A stretch of 64,000 nucleotides of DNA from Caulobacter rhizosphaerae (GTDB taxonomy: Bacteria > Pseudomonadota > Alphaproteobacteria > Caulobacterales > Caulobacteraceae): assembly GCF_010977555.1 (NCBI RefSeq), contig NZ_CP048815.1, forward strand, positions 4,828,501 to 4,892,500. Direction: 5' to 3'. The translations under genes were made by a program, and so were the position numbers. Positions 15,602 through 24,004 of this stretch are shown piece by piece (the stretch's first letter is position 1; every line of letters starts with the position of its first letter). The notes below the pieces were generated by a model, which saw only the letters and a list, made by a program, of their open reading frames with translations, had not been told where the DNA came from and did not search any database.

Positions 15602-17974
15602 TTACTTCACCACCTGCACCGCCGCCAGCGCCTGGGCGCTGAGGCCCTTGTCGCCCGTGGCGGTCAGCTTGCCGGCCTTGTCGTCCCAGTGCAGCTTCAC
15701 CGTCTTGCCGACGCCCTTTTCGTAGGCGTTGGTCACGCCGTCGTCGTCGTACAGGGTGAAGTCGGCGTCGCGACCGGGATAGACCTTGACCGCGTTGATC
15801 GCCTGAGGCTGCGAAGTGTTCTGGATCGGCGCGCCCATCGGGATGATCGAGCCGGCCCGGACGAACAGCGGGATGGTGTCGATCGGCGCATGGACGCTGA
15901 TCGTCTGGCCGCCGGTGAACTTCTTGCCCGTCCAGTAGTCATACCAATCGGCGCCCGCCGGCAGGTAGACGTCGCGGTCCTCGACACCTTGATCGGTGAT
16001 CGGCGCCACCAGGAAGGCCGGGCCGAACATGTACTGGTCGCCCAGGTTCACGACCTTCGGGTCGTTCGGGAAGTCCATGAACAGGCCGCGCATGAACGGC
16101 GCGCCGGTCTCGTAGGTCGTGTGGCCCATCGAGTACAGGTACGGCATCAGGGCGTAGCGCAGCTTCAGGTACTTGGCGACCACGGCCTCGGCGCCCTTGC
16201 CGAACGACCACACCTCGGTGTCCTTGCGCATGCCGTGCACCCGCAGGGTCGGGGTGAAGGTCCCGTACTGGAACCAGCGGGCGAACAGCTCGGGATAGTC
16301 GTTGTTCTGACCGACCACGGCGCGGGCGTCGGACGGATCCAGCAGCGGCGGCTTGGTCGCCGTCGTGGTCTGGGGCAGCCACTGCCAGCCGCCGATGTCG
16401 TTGCCCCAGTAGGCGAAGCCCGAGGCGGTGAAGTTCAGGCCCGTCGGCACCTGCCGCTTGAGCGCTTCCCAGGTCGGCTGGATGTCGGACGACCAGAACA
16501 GGGCGCCGTTGCGCTGGGCGCCGATATAGGCGGCGCGGGCCAGGATCAGGTTGCGCTTGTCGGGCCGATCGCGGCGCGAGCCCTCGGCCACGCCCTGGGT
16601 GTGGACCAGTGGGAAGACGTTGCGGTAGCGGTCGCCCGAACCGATGCTCCAGAAATAGCCCTCCGGCACCAGGTCCGGCTCGGTCTCGTCCAGCCAGAAC
16701 CAGTCGAAGCCCTTGGAGGCGATGTTGTCGCGGATCTTGCCCCAGAACCATTCGCGGGCCTGGGGATTGGTGCTGTCGATCAGGCCGCCGGTGCGGTCGC
16801 TGCGGAACGGCAGGCCGTCGACGACCTTGCCGTCCTTGTCCTTCAGCAGCCAGCCCTTGTCGGCCAGGTAGTTGAAGTAACGGCCTTCCTTCTCGAAGCG
16901 CGGCCAGACGCTGATGATGCTGTGCACGCCGTTGTCGTGCAGCTCCTTGTTCATCGCGGCGGGATCGGGGAAGGCGGCCGGGTCGATGTCCATCTGGCCC
17001 ATGCGGGTCCAGTAGAACCAGTCCAGCACCATCACGTCCAGCGGGTAGCCGCGGTCGCGATAGCCCTTGGCCACGTTGAGGATCTGGGCCTGGGTCTCAT
17101 AGCGGGCCTTGGACTGGATGTAGCCGAACGCGGCCTTCGGCGGCAGCGGCGTCACGCCGGTCAGCTGGCGGTAGCCGGCGTAGATCTCGTCATAGCTGCC
17201 GGTGATCACGAAGAACGACACCCGCTCGCCGACCTTCGACTGCCACAGGGTGCGGCCGTTGACGGCCGGATAGACCTTGGTGTCCGACGGGTTGTCCCAG
17301 AGGATGCCGTAGCCCTTGCTGGAGACCAGGAATGGCACGCAGACCGTCTCGCCGTGCGGGGCGTCGTAGTCGTGCTTGCAGTCGATCTTGCGGCCGCGCA
17401 GGTCGAGAATGCCTTCCTGGTTCTGGCCCAGGCCGTAGAAGTGCTCGTCGGCGCTGGTCGAGAAGCTGGCGCCGGCCTGGTAGGTCCGCTCGCCGTTCAC
17501 GACGTGCGGCGACATCTCCCAGCCGTTCATCGCCACCAGGTCCGAGCCGTCGGCCTTGCGGATCTTCACCGAGACCGGCGGCAGCGACGGGGCGAAGTAG
17601 CGGTCCATCTGCGAGGGCGCGCCCGGCCAGGGCTGGGCGACGACCTCCAGCGACAGGGCGCCGGAGGTGAAGAGGTCGGCTCCGGCCTTCTGGTCGTGGC
17701 GCCAACCCTTGACATCGCTGTCAGCCAGGAAGCCGTAGCCCGGCGCCGCGGCGGCCAGATCCTTGTCCTGGCTGATGGTCACCCGGACAATGTTAGGGGC
17801 GTAGGTCTCGACCGAGACATAGGAGCCGTTGCGGTCCACCACCGCCATCGGCGCGGCGTGGGCGGCGGCGACCGGCGCGGCCAGGTTGCCCACGACCCCG
17901 ATGGCGAGGGTCAGGGCCAGGCCCGAGACCAGTCCAGCCGACCAGCGGCGCGCGCCCTTGTTTAGCCGATCCAT
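15602..17974 (-). CDS. Exported glycoside hydrolase family 31 enzyme (alpha-glucosidase/alpha-xylosidase type)
   Basis: Predicted secreted retaining alpha-glycosidase of 790 residues. An N-terminal signal peptide (basic start, hydrophobic stretch about 14-40, AHAAP cleavage-like site) indicates export. An N-terminal beta-sandwich (about 45-260) precedes the (beta/alpha)8 barrel with VLDWFYWTRMGQMDIDPAAF and IISVWPRF. The catalytic nucleophile is the Asp in DWFWLDETEPD (about residue 426) and the acid/base is probably the Asp in ALFWSSDIQ (about 495), followed by FAYWGNDIGGW. Two C-terminal beta domains follow. The deviation from the common W-x-D-M-N-E nucleophile motif (here WLDETE) leaves the substrate open: glucosides, xylosides or another alpha-linked sugar. 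It sits alone between rplL and rpoB with no transport genes. Confidence 0.93.
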   Translation of the reverse strand: MDRLNKGARRWSAGLVSGLALTLAIGVVGNLAAPVAAAHAAPMAVVDRNGSYVSVETYAPNIVRVTISQDKDLAAAAPGYGFLADSDVKGWRHDQKAGADLFTSGALSLEVVAQPWPGAPSQMDRYFAPSLPPVSVKIRKADGSDLVAMNGWEMSPHVVNGERTYQAGASFSTSADEHFYGLGQNQEGILDLRGRKIDCKHDYDAPHGETVCVPFLVSSKGYGILWDNPSDTKVYPAVNGRTLWQSKVGERVSFFVITGSYDEIYAGYRQLTGVTPLPPKAAFGYIQSKARYETQAQILNVAKGYRDRGYPLDVMVLDWFYWTRMGQMDIDPAAFPDPAAMNKELHDNGVHSIISVWPRFEKEGRYFNYLADKGWLLKDKDGKVVDGLPFRSDRTGGLIDSTNPQAREWFWGKIRDNIASKGFDWFWLDETEPDLVPEGYFWSIGSGDRYRNVFPLVHTQGVAEGSRRDRPDKRNLILARAAYIGAQRNGALFWSSDIQPTWEALKRQVPTGLNFTASGFAYWGNDIGGWQWLPQTTTATKPPLLDPSDARAVVGQNNDYPELFARWFQYGTFTPTLRVHGMRKDTEVWSFGKGAEAVVAKYLKLRYALMPYLYSMGHTTYETGAPFMRGLFMDFPNDPKVVNLGDQYMFGPAFLVAPITDQGVEDRDVYLPAGADWYDYWTGKKFTGGQTISVHAPIDTIPLFVRAGSIIPMGAPIQNTSQPQAINAVKVYPGRDADFTLYDDDGVTNAYEKGVGKTVKLHWDDKAGKLTATGDKGLSAQALAAVQVVK

Positions 17975-18067
17975 CGCTTCTTCCCCGGAATGTTACCGCT
18001 ATCTCTTGGGCGCATGGCTAGAGATGCAGCCGGGCAGCGTCAACAGGATTGATACCAACAATGACGC

Positions 18068-18226
18068 TCAGCCGCGCCGAACGACCTTGCCGACCAATGA
18101 GAGCGCCAGGCCGATCAGGCAGAGGAAGAAGGCGATCTTGGCCAGGCCGCCGGCCACGTCGACGACGAAACCCAGCACGCCGAACACGATCATCAGCACC
18201 AGCAGGACAGCGGCCAACTTCAGCAT
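18068..18226 (-). CDS. Small two-helix membrane protein (DUF1328/YtjA-like)
   Basis: A 52-residue protein made almost wholly of two hydrophobic helices (about 2-23 and 28-46), joined by a short polar turn and ending in a basic tail KVVRRG. The pattern MLKLAAVLLVLMIVFGVLGF, then AGGLAKIAFFLCLIGLAL, matches the DUF1328/YtjA family of small membrane proteins, whose function is not established. The start at 18226 gives the family N-terminus; an ATG nine codons upstream would add MPRDGRYLP and is less likely. It lies between the GH31 gene and another small gene, all on the minus strand. Confidence 0.75.
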   Translation of the reverse strand: MLKLAAVLLVLMIVFGVLGFVVDVAGGLAKIAFFLCLIGLALSLVGKVVRRG

Positions 18227-18269
18227 GGGCAGATAACGCCCATCGCGCGGCAAGGGTTGCCGCCTTGGA

Positions 18270-18647
18270 TCAGACGCTGAGGTCGACGAAGTTGGACACG
18301 GCCAGGCCGTTCTTGGCCTGGGCCTTGGCGCCGTCCATGGCTTCCTTGATCCTGGCCTTCACGGCCTCGTCGACCTGCTGGAGCGCCGCGGTGCGCTGGT
18401 CGGGAGTCATGGCCGCCAGGCTCTCCTCGGTCAGGCCCATGGTCTTCATGGCCTCAGCCTTCCACTGCTTGAGCTTTTCCTCCCAGGCGTCCTTCTTGGC
18501 CTCCTTGGCGAAGGCCACCAGGCCCTTGTCGCGAACCTTGTCCAGGTCGCTGGCGGCCTCCAGCGCCGTGGTCGACGCCGGACGGGCCGATATCGCGCTG
18601 AGCGGGCTCCAGTTCGAATAGCCGCCCGAAATCCCCGAAATCGCCAT
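18270..18647 (-). CDS. Hypothetical alpha-helical protein, 125 residues
   Basis: Function not recognised. The product starts MAISGISGGYSNWSPLSAIS, then becomes strongly helical and charged (AFAKEAKKDAWEEKLKQWKA), with an MTPDQRTAALQQVDEAVKAR segment, and ends AVSNFVDLSV. No signal peptide or membrane segment. The Gly/Ser-rich N-terminus resembles that of proteins carried by flagellar-type or other leaderless export, but this is only an impression. The ATG at 18645-18647 is chosen since upstream in-frame sequence is low-complexity Arg-rich. It lies 44 bp upstream of the DUF1328-like gene, so cotranscription is possible, and just after the rplL terminator. Confidence 0.75.
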   Translation of the reverse strand: MAISGISGGYSNWSPLSAISARPASTTALEAASDLDKVRDKGLVAFAKEAKKDAWEEKLKQWKAEAMKTMGLTEESLAAMTPDQRTAALQQVDEAVKARIKEAMDGAKAQAKNGLAVSNFVDLSV

Positions 18648-18726
18648 GGTCGCCTCCACCGCCGCGTGTACGCACGGCCAGCTAGCAACGACCGTGCCAG
18701 AATGACGCGGGCGGGCGGAGGGCGAA

Positions 18727-18761
18727 CGAAAACGGCCCCGGAGGTTTCCCTCCGGGGCCGT
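18727..18761 (-). terminator. Intrinsic terminator of rplL
   Basis: A 13-bp GC-rich stem (arms 18732-18744 and 18749-18761, 4-nt loop), followed on the minus strand by TTTTCGTT. It lies 60 bp past the rplL stop and should end the rplJL transcript before the accessory genes and rpoB. Confidence 0.88.
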
Positions 18762-18820
18762 CAACGTGTGCGTCAGAGAACTGACGCCGGCTCGTCCCCA
18801 CGCCGAGGCGTGGGCGTGAA

Positions 18821-19204
18821 TTACTTCACTTGGACGGTGGCGCCGGCTTCGGTCAGCTTCTTGGCGACTTCTTCGGCGACTTGCTTCGAAACGTTTTCAA
18901 CGACGTTCTGCGGAGCGCCTTCGACCAGGTCCTTGGCTTCCTTCAGGCCGAGGTCCGGACGGACGCCGCGGACTTCCTTGATCACGTTGATCTTCTTGTC
19001 GCCACCGTTCGTCAGGACGACGGTGAACTCGGTTTGCTCTTCGGCGGCTTCGGCCGGAGCAGCGGCGGCGCCGCCGACAGCGGCGACGGCGACCGGAGCA
19101 GCGGCCGAGACGCCCCACTTTTCTTCGAGCAGCTTGGAGAGCTCAGCAGCTTCCAGGACCGACAGGGTGGACAGTTCTTCAACCAGCTTTTCGAGCTTGG
19201 ACAT
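18821..19204 (-). CDS. rplL: 50S ribosomal protein L7/L12
   Basis: Stalk protein that recruits translational GTPases; it binds as dimers to L10. The 127-residue protein has the helical dimerisation N-terminus [20 protein letters not shown], an Ala/Pro hinge (about 33-55) and the compact C-terminal domain with [20 protein letters not shown] and [14 protein letters not shown]. It lies 44 bp downstream of rplJ, the universal order. In this genome it is not followed directly by rpoB; a strong terminator closes the unit. Confidence 0.98.
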   Translation of the reverse strand: MSKLEKLVEELSTLSVLEAAELSKLLEEKWGVSAAAPVAVAAVGGAAAAPAEAAEEQTEFTVVLTNGGDKKINVIKEVRGVRPDLGLKEAKDLVEGAPQNVVENVSKQVAEEVAKKLTEAGATVQVK

Positions 19205-19248
19205 GGGTAAGTTCCTTAGAGGATGAGGGATTTATGCGGAGATGACCG

Positions 19249-19767
19249 TTACGCGGCGTCTTTGGTCGCATAGGCGTTGAAGACGCGCGCCAGTTGGCCA
19301 GCCGGAGCCTGCAGGACGCCCGCGATCTTGGTCGCCGGAGCCTGGATGAGGCCGATGAGCTTGCCACGGATCTGGTCGAGCGACGGCAGCGTGGCCAGGG
19401 CCCGCACCGCGTTTTCGTCCAGAACAGTCGTCTGGCCCAGGATGCCGCCGACCAGCTTCAGCTTGTCGTTTTCCTTGGCGTACTGGGTGACGATCTTGGC
19501 GGCCGAAACAGGATCCGAGCCATAGGCGATGGCGACCGGGCCGGTGAACAGGGCGTCGCCCTTTTCGCCGATCGAGCCGTTCAGCGCCTTCTGGACCAGG
19601 GTGTTCTTCACCACCTGGAACGTGCCCTCTTCCTTGCGGAGGCGGGCGCGCAGTTCAGTCATTTCCGCAACGGTCATGCCCGAATAGTGGGTCACGACGA
19701 CAGCGCCGGCGTCGGCGAACACGCTTTTCAGCGCCTCGATCGACTCCTGCTTTTGAGCGCGGTCCAT
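19249..19767 (-). CDS. rplJ: 50S ribosomal protein L10
   Basis: Stalk base protein, 172 residues, anchoring L7/L12 dimers to the 23S rRNA GTPase-associated centre. It begins MDRAQKQESIEALKSVFADA, with the conserved VVTHYSGMTVAEMTELRARL and KNTLVQKAL segments, and ends in the alpha-8 L12-binding helix AGQLARVFNAYATKDAA. It is first gene of the rplJ-rplL unit; the L10-type autoregulatory leader would lie in the 540-bp region upstream. rplA is separated from it by three accessory genes, unlike the usual rplKAJL arrangement. Confidence 0.98.
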   Translation of the reverse strand: MDRAQKQESIEALKSVFADAGAVVVTHYSGMTVAEMTELRARLRKEEGTFQVVKNTLVQKALNGSIGEKGDALFTGPVAIAYGSDPVSAAKIVTQYAKENDKLKLVGGILGQTTVLDENAVRALATLPSLDQIRGKLIGLIQAPATKIAGVLQAPAGQLARVFNAYATKDAA

Positions 19768-20307
19768 TGCGGTCTCCTACTCAATTACAGCGGCCGGACC
19801 ATTCCGGCAGCCAAATGCGCGTCCCACGCGGGATCGCTCCCGCACGCGAGTTGCATCAGCCTGTTCCAAGGAAAGTCAGCCGCGCGTCCCATCCCGGAAG
19901 GAGGAATTGCGTGGTCTTGTCCATCCCTGTCTCCCGACGGCGAGGAAGGGCTCTTCCTCGATTATGGCGCTGGTGACCCCACGCCCCGCAGTTCTCAAAC
20001 AGGATCGCCGCCGGGCGAGCCCAGCGGAGAAGGGGCGGCGTATAGACGGTTTGGGGAAGGATTTCAACAGAGGATCCAAACTGGATCCCGCACCTCTCTC
20101 AGCCGTCATCCCGGGCCTTGTGCCCGGAACCCCTCTGTCCGCCGCAAGTGCGGGAGGGGCGGTTCGCTGGCGAACCGCTTGCATCTCACGCGTCAGCTGA
20201 ACCAGGGGTTCCGGGCACAAGGCCCGGAATGACGGCTGAAATGAGAGCGCAGACTAGCCTCCCTCCGAGATTTCCGCATAACAGAAGGCGCCTAAGAGGA
20301 CCCGTCC
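19768..20307. other. Divergent intergenic region upstream of rplJ
   Basis: A stretch of 540 bp between rplJ (minus) and the hydrolase-HIT gene (plus). The rplJ-proximal part holds small hairpins (for example GCGGGA-TCGC-TCCCGC at 19828-19843) that could belong to an L10-binding leader, not provable by eye. The distal part carries a family C palindromic repeat (20104-20235). No gene is supported. Confidence 0.5.
20104..20235. repeat. Palindromic intergenic repeat, family C
   Basis: Inverted arms (20104-20133 and 20204-20235) with the core CATCCCGGGCCTTGTGCCCG and its complement around a 70-bp centre. A second copy is at 52496-52622 and a diverged relative at 58161-58288. Confidence 0.88.
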
Positions 20308-21669
20308 ATGAAGCGCCTGTTCACCGCCGGCCTGGCCGCCGTGCTGCTCGTCGGCCTCGCCGTGCCCGTCAGCGCCGAGCCGCGCTTCGCCCCGATCCCC
20401 CAGGCGGTGGTCGCCGACCCCGCCCGCGATCAGGCTCATCCGGCGGACATGGCCGCGTTCACGGTCCCGACCGGCGGGGTGCGGGTCAACGCCATGATGT
20501 ACCTGGCCTCGGGCGACCAGCCGCATCCGACGATGCTGATGCTGCACGGCTTTCCAGGCAACGAGACCAATATCGACCTGATGCAGGCCGTGCGCCGGGC
20601 CGGCTGGAACGTGATGCGGATCAACTATCGCGGCTCGTGGGGCAGCCCGGGTAAGTTCTCGTTCGCGGGCAGCCGGGCCGACGGCGAGGCCGCCCTGGCC
20701 TTCCTGCGCGACCCGGCCAATATCGCCAAGTACCGCATCGACCCGACCCGGATCGTGGTGGCCGGCCACAGCATGGGCGGCTTCATGGCCGCCGACGCCG
20801 TCGCCGCCGATCCCAAGGCGGCCGGGGCGATCCTGATCGACGCCTGGGACATCGGCAAGCAGAAGGCCGACCTCGTCGATCCGGCCAAGCGCAAGGCGGC
20901 GCTCGAGGATCTGCGCTCGAACACCCCGCCCCTGGCCGGGACCAGCGCCGAGTTGCTGGCCAAGGAGATCGAGACCACCTCGGCCAAGCTGGACCTTGAG
21001 GCGCTCAGCGCCCGGATCGCCGACCGGCCGGTGCTGATGATCGGCGCCGAGCACGCCGGGGCGCCCACCACGCGCAAGCTGGCCGCCGCCGCCCGCCAGG
21101 CCCAGGCCAAGGCTCTGACCGAAACCTATATGGACACCGACCACAGCTTCTCCGACAGCCGCATCGCGCTGGAAGCCGAGGTCATCCGCTGGCTGGGCCA
21201 GTTCGATCCGGCCTCGGCCAAGGTGGGCACGCCGGGGATCCCCCTGAAGGCCGCCTATGACGAGACCAACCCGTTCGCCCGGATCATTCGCGGCGAGATC
21301 CCCGTGCCCAAGGTGTACGAGGACGACCAGGTGCTGGCCTTCATGGACCATGCTCCGGCCGAGCCGGGCCACGTGCTGGTGATCTCCAAGACCTCCAAGG
21401 CGCGGAACCTGCTGGAGATCTCGCCCCAGGACCTGTCGCGGCTGATGGCCGTGGCCGCCCGGGTCGGCCAGGCCCAGGTCGACGGCCTGGGCGTCGAGGG
21501 CTTCACGATCGTCCAGAACAACGGCGTGGGCCAGAGCGTGCCGCATCTGCACATCCACGTCATCCCACGCGTGGCCGGCAAGCCGCTGATGTTCGTCGAG
21601 AACGCCAAGGGCGACCCGAAGGACATCGAGGCGGTGGCGGCCAGGATCCGGGCGGCGATGAAGCCCTGA
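20308..21669 (+). CDS. Exported alpha/beta hydrolase fused to a C-terminal HIT domain
   Basis: A single 453-residue reading frame with two unrelated enzyme folds. Residues 1-23 form a Sec signal peptide (MKRLFTAGLAAVLLVGLAVPVSAEP). Residues about 45-300 form an alpha/beta hydrolase with oxyanion-side HGFPGNE and nucleophile elbow AGHSMGG; a late His in MDTDHSF completes a plausible triad. From about residue 316 (DETNPFARIIRGEIPVPKVY) to the end it is a histidine-triad nucleotide-binding domain with the catalytic PHLHIHVIPR near 412-421. HIT proteins are normally cytosolic hydrolases of nucleotide phosphoramidates or dinucleotides, so joining one to an exported esterase-like domain is odd. The junction GTPGIPLKAAYDETNP has no internal Met; the fusion may be genuine or may reflect a fused pair of formerly separate genes. 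Confidence 0.9.
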   Translation: MKRLFTAGLAAVLLVGLAVPVSAEPRFAPIPQAVVADPARDQAHPADMAAFTVPTGGVRVNAMMYLASGDQPHPTMLMLHGFPGNETNIDLMQAVRRAGWNVMRINYRGSWGSPGKFSFAGSRADGEAALAFLRDPANIAKYRIDPTRIVVAGHSMGGFMAADAVAADPKAAGAILIDAWDIGKQKADLVDPAKRKAALEDLRSNTPPLAGTSAELLAKEIETTSAKLDLEALSARIADRPVLMIGAEHAGAPTTRKLAAAARQAQAKALTETYMDTDHSFSDSRIALEAEVIRWLGQFDPASAKVGTPGIPLKAAYDETNPFARIIRGEIPVPKVYEDDQVLAFMDHAPAEPGHVLVISKTSKARNLLEISPQDLSRLMAVAARVGQAQVDGLGVEGFTIVQNNGVGQSVPHLHIHVIPRVAGKPLMFVENAKGDPKDIEAVAARIRAAMKP

Positions 21670-21678
21670 GACTCGTGC

Positions 21679-21779
21679 GTCCTTCGAGGCTCGCCTTCGG
21701 CTCGCACCTCAGGATGAGGACCGTGGATTGGCTCTGAAATCCTCATCCTGAGACGCCCGCGCAGCGGGCCTCGAAGGAC
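21679..21779. repeat. Palindromic intergenic repeat, family A variant
   Basis: Arms 21679-21722 and 21741-21779 share CTCAGGATGAGG/CCTCATCCTGAG and CGTCCTTCGAGG/CCTCGAAGGAC with the family A repeats but carry an internal hairpin in each arm (for example CGCCTTCGGCTCG). It lies between two convergent genes. Confidence 0.85.
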
Positions 21780-21787
21780 ACAGGGCG

Positions 21788-23002
21788 TCAGCCCAGCCGC
21801 TTCATCACCGCCCGCGCCGCCGCCACGCCGGTCGCGAAACAGGCTTGCAGCAGGTAACCGCCGGTCGGGGCCTCCCAGTCCAGCATCTCGCCGGCCACGA
21901 ACACGCCGGGCGCGGCCTTCAGTTCCAGGCCGTCCAGCGCCTCGAACGCCAGGCCGCCGGCGCAGGAGATCGCCCGCTCCAGGCCCTGCGTCCCGGTCAG
22001 TACGACCGGCGCGGCCTTGATCGCCGTCGCCAGGGCGTCGGGCGCCACCGGCAGGGCCAGGCCGTGCGCTTCGCGCAGCAGGCCGATCTCGACCGGCGAC
22101 AGATGGGCCGCCTTGCGCAGCCAGCTCGACAGCGATTGCCCGCCGCGCGGCCGGGACAGTCGTGCGGTCAGTTGGGCCAACGAGAGGTCGGGGCGCAGGT
22201 CGATCTCCAGCCTGGCCGCCCCCCGGACGGCGATCGCGTCGCGCAGGGCCGCCGACAGCGCATAGACCGCCCCGCCCTCCAGGCCGTAGCCCGCGACCAG
22301 GGCGTCGCCGCGCGAGACCTGGCCTCCGAAGCTGAGCGCCACGTTCTTCAGCGGCGAACCGGCGAAGCGCTCGCGGAACACCGCGGTCCAGGCCACGGTG
22401 AAGCCGACATTGGCCGGGCGGAACGGCGCGACGGCCGCGCCGCGCTTCGCCAATAGCGGCGCCCACGCCCCGTCCGAACCCAGCCGGGCCCAGCTGGCGC
22501 CGCCCAGGGCTAGGACCGTGGCGCGCGGCCGCACGGCGCGCGGTCCGTCGGGCGTCTCGAAGGCCAGGTCCCCGGCCGCGGTCCAGCCGGTCCAGGCCGA
22601 GCGGAGGTTCAGCGCCACGCTCTGCCCCTCCAGCCGCGCGATCCAGGCCCGCAACAGGGGCGAGGCCTTCAGCGCCTTCGGAAACACCCGGCCGCTGCTG
22701 CCCACGAAGGTCGCCTGCCCCAGCCCCTCGGCCCAGGCGGTGAGGTCGGCCGGGGTAAAGGCCTCCAGCATCGGCCGCAACCGCTCGCCCGCGGCGCCGT
22801 AGCGCGCGACGAAGCGCTCGAAGTCTTCCGAATGGGTCAGGTTCAGCCCGCCGCGCCCAGCCATCAGGAACTTGCGCCCCAGGGTCGGCATGCGCTCGAA
22901 CACCGCCACCGACAGTCCGGCGGCGCTCAGCACCTCGGCCGCCATCAGCCCGGCCGGGCCGCCGCCGACCACGGCGACGTCTGGACTAGATCTTTCAATC
23001 AC
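21788..23002 (-). CDS. FAD-dependent oxidoreductase of the HI0933/TIGR03862 type
   Basis: Flavoprotein of 404 residues. The N-terminal dinucleotide-binding fold is PDVAVVGGGPAGLMAAEVL, followed by MPTLGRKFLMAGRGGLNLTH, the hallmark of the HI0933-like family, and a C-terminal GVFVAGEMLDWEAPTGGYLL motif that closes over FAD. Members of this family are predicted NAD(P)/FAD oxidoreductases with mostly unproven substrates. The start is a GTG at 23000-23002, chosen since the Rossmann strand begins nine residues later. That GTG overlaps the TGA stop of a small VapB-like gene by four bases (GTGA), indicating translational coupling. The 3' end faces the hydrolase-HIT gene across a palindromic repeat. 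Confidence 0.93.
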   Translation of the reverse strand: MIERSSPDVAVVGGGPAGLMAAEVLSAAGLSVAVFERMPTLGRKFLMAGRGGLNLTHSEDFERFVARYGAAGERLRPMLEAFTPADLTAWAEGLGQATFVGSSGRVFPKALKASPLLRAWIARLEGQSVALNLRSAWTGWTAAGDLAFETPDGPRAVRPRATVLALGGASWARLGSDGAWAPLLAKRGAAVAPFRPANVGFTVAWTAVFRERFAGSPLKNVALSFGGQVSRGDALVAGYGLEGGAVYALSAALRDAIAVRGAARLEIDLRPDLSLAQLTARLSRPRGGQSLSSWLRKAAHLSPVEIGLLREAHGLALPVAPDALATAIKAAPVVLTGTQGLERAISCAGGLAFEALDGLELKAAPGVFVAGEMLDWEAPTGGYLLQACFATGVAAARAVMKRLG

Positions 23003-23175
23003 GTGGAGTGATGGGTCGCTGCGCTCTCCGCCTCAGCCTCGCTCGTCGGCTGGCCCCTTGCGGCGAGGGCTTCTTTGACGGCGATTTTCACGGCCTGGCT
23101 CATACTCACACCCCGCTCCTTGGCGAAGCGTTTCACTAAGGCGCAGACTTCCGGGTTCGCAACATGGATGGCCAT
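22999..23175 (-). CDS. Small VapB-like (Rv0623/PSK-type) antitoxin, no toxin partner seen
   Basis: A 58-residue reading frame from ATG 23173-23175 to TGA 22999-23001. It starts MAIHVANPEVCALVKRFAKE and continues RGVSMSQAVKIAVKEALAAR, which fits the short ribbon-helix-helix VapB antitoxins: MA[LI]-x-I-x-(D/N)PE, then a helix pair with S-x-x-x-AV. The last 18 residues are polar and unstructured. Such antitoxins normally precede a vapC PIN-domain toxin; here the next gene, overlapping by four bases, is a flavoprotein and no PIN protein lies nearby. It may be an orphan antitoxin or a repurposed DNA-binding regulator of its neighbour. Only the length and sequence pattern support it. Confidence 0.7.
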   Translation of the reverse strand: MAIHVANPEVCALVKRFAKERGVSMSQAVKIAVKEALAARGQPTSEAEAESAATHHST

Positions 23176-23257
23176 CTGAAGTTCGCCTTCGGAATGCGAG
23201 GTGCGGGTCCGAAGCTATCATCGGCAACCCCGCCAACCAACCACCGCCCAAACGCAA

Positions 23258-23287
23258 AGCGGGCGCTGGATCGCTCCAGCGCCCGCT
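23258..23287 (-). terminator. Intrinsic terminator of rplA
   Basis: A 13-bp perfect stem (arms 23258-23270 and 23275-23287, 4-nt loop), followed on the minus strand by TTGCGTTTGG. It lies 23 bp past the rplA stop and ends the rplKA unit. Confidence 0.88.
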
Positions 23288-23310
23288 CGCTTCAGTCTAG
23301 CCGAAGAGGC

Positions 23311-24000
23311 TTAGGCGGTGATCGACGAGACGTCGACCTTGAAGCCCGGGCCCATCGTCGAGGACAGGCCGATGCGCTTAACATAGACGCCCTTGGCGCC
23401 CGACGGCTTGGCGCGGTTCAGCGCTTCGACCAAGGCCTTGACGTTGACCAGCAGAGCTTCGTCGCTGAACGAGACCTTGCCGATGCCGGCGTGGACGATG
23501 CCCGCCTTCTCGACGCGGAATTCGACGGCGCCGCCCTTGGCGTCCTTCACGGCCTGGCCGACGTTCGGGGTCACGGTGCCGACCTTCGGGTTCGGCATCA
23601 GGCCGCGCGGGCCCAGCACCTTACCGAGGCGACCGACCAGGGCCATCATGTCCGGGGTCGCGATGACGCGATCGAAGTCCATGAAGCCGCCGGCGATCTT
23701 TTCGTACAGATCTTCGGCGCCGACGTGTTCGGCGCCCGCCGCGGTGGCTTCCGCCGCCTTGGCGTCCTTGGCGAAGACGGCGACGCGGACGTCGCGGCCG
23801 GTGCCCGACGGCAGGTTCACCACGCCGCGGACCTGTTGGTCGGCGTGGCGCGGGTCGACGCCGAGGTTGACCGAGATCTCGACGGATTCGTCGAACTTGG
23901 CCTTGGCGTTGGCCTTCACGAGAGCGATGGCGTCGGCGACAGCGTGGGCGGCGTCACGATCGCCGGTCCAGGCTTGGATGCGCTTGGGTTGCTTGGCCAT
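23311..24000 (-). CDS. rplA: 50S ribosomal protein L1
   Basis: L1-stalk protein that binds 23S rRNA and assists release of deacylated tRNA from the E site; in many bacteria it also represses its own operon. The 229-residue product begins [20 protein letters not shown]. It contains the conserved [20 protein letters not shown] and [20 protein letters not shown] segments. It follows rplK by 4 bp and is closed by a strong terminator. In place of rplJ the next genes downstream are a VapB-like gene and a flavoprotein. Confidence 0.98.
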   Translation of the reverse strand: MAKQPKRIQAWTGDRDAAHAVADAIALVKANAKAKFDESVEISVNLGVDPRHADQQVRGVVNLPSGTGRDVRVAVFAKDAKAAEATAAGAEHVGAEDLYEKIAGGFMDFDRVIATPDMMALVGRLGKVLGPRGLMPNPKVGTVTPNVGQAVKDAKGGAVEFRVEKAGIVHAGIGKVSFSDEALLVNVKALVEALNRAKPSGAKGVYVKRIGLSSTMGPGFKVDVSSITA

Positions 24001-24004
24001 GGTC

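Noticed and set aside
15689..17965. Long plus-strand frame opposite the GH31 gene
   Set aside because: Antisense shadow; the minus strand carries a signal peptide and GH31 catalytic motifs.
19768..19900. L10 autoregulatory leader upstream of rplJ
   Set aside because: Small hairpins are present, but I could not match the kink-turn and paired regions expected of an L10 leader, so it is only mentioned in the region note.
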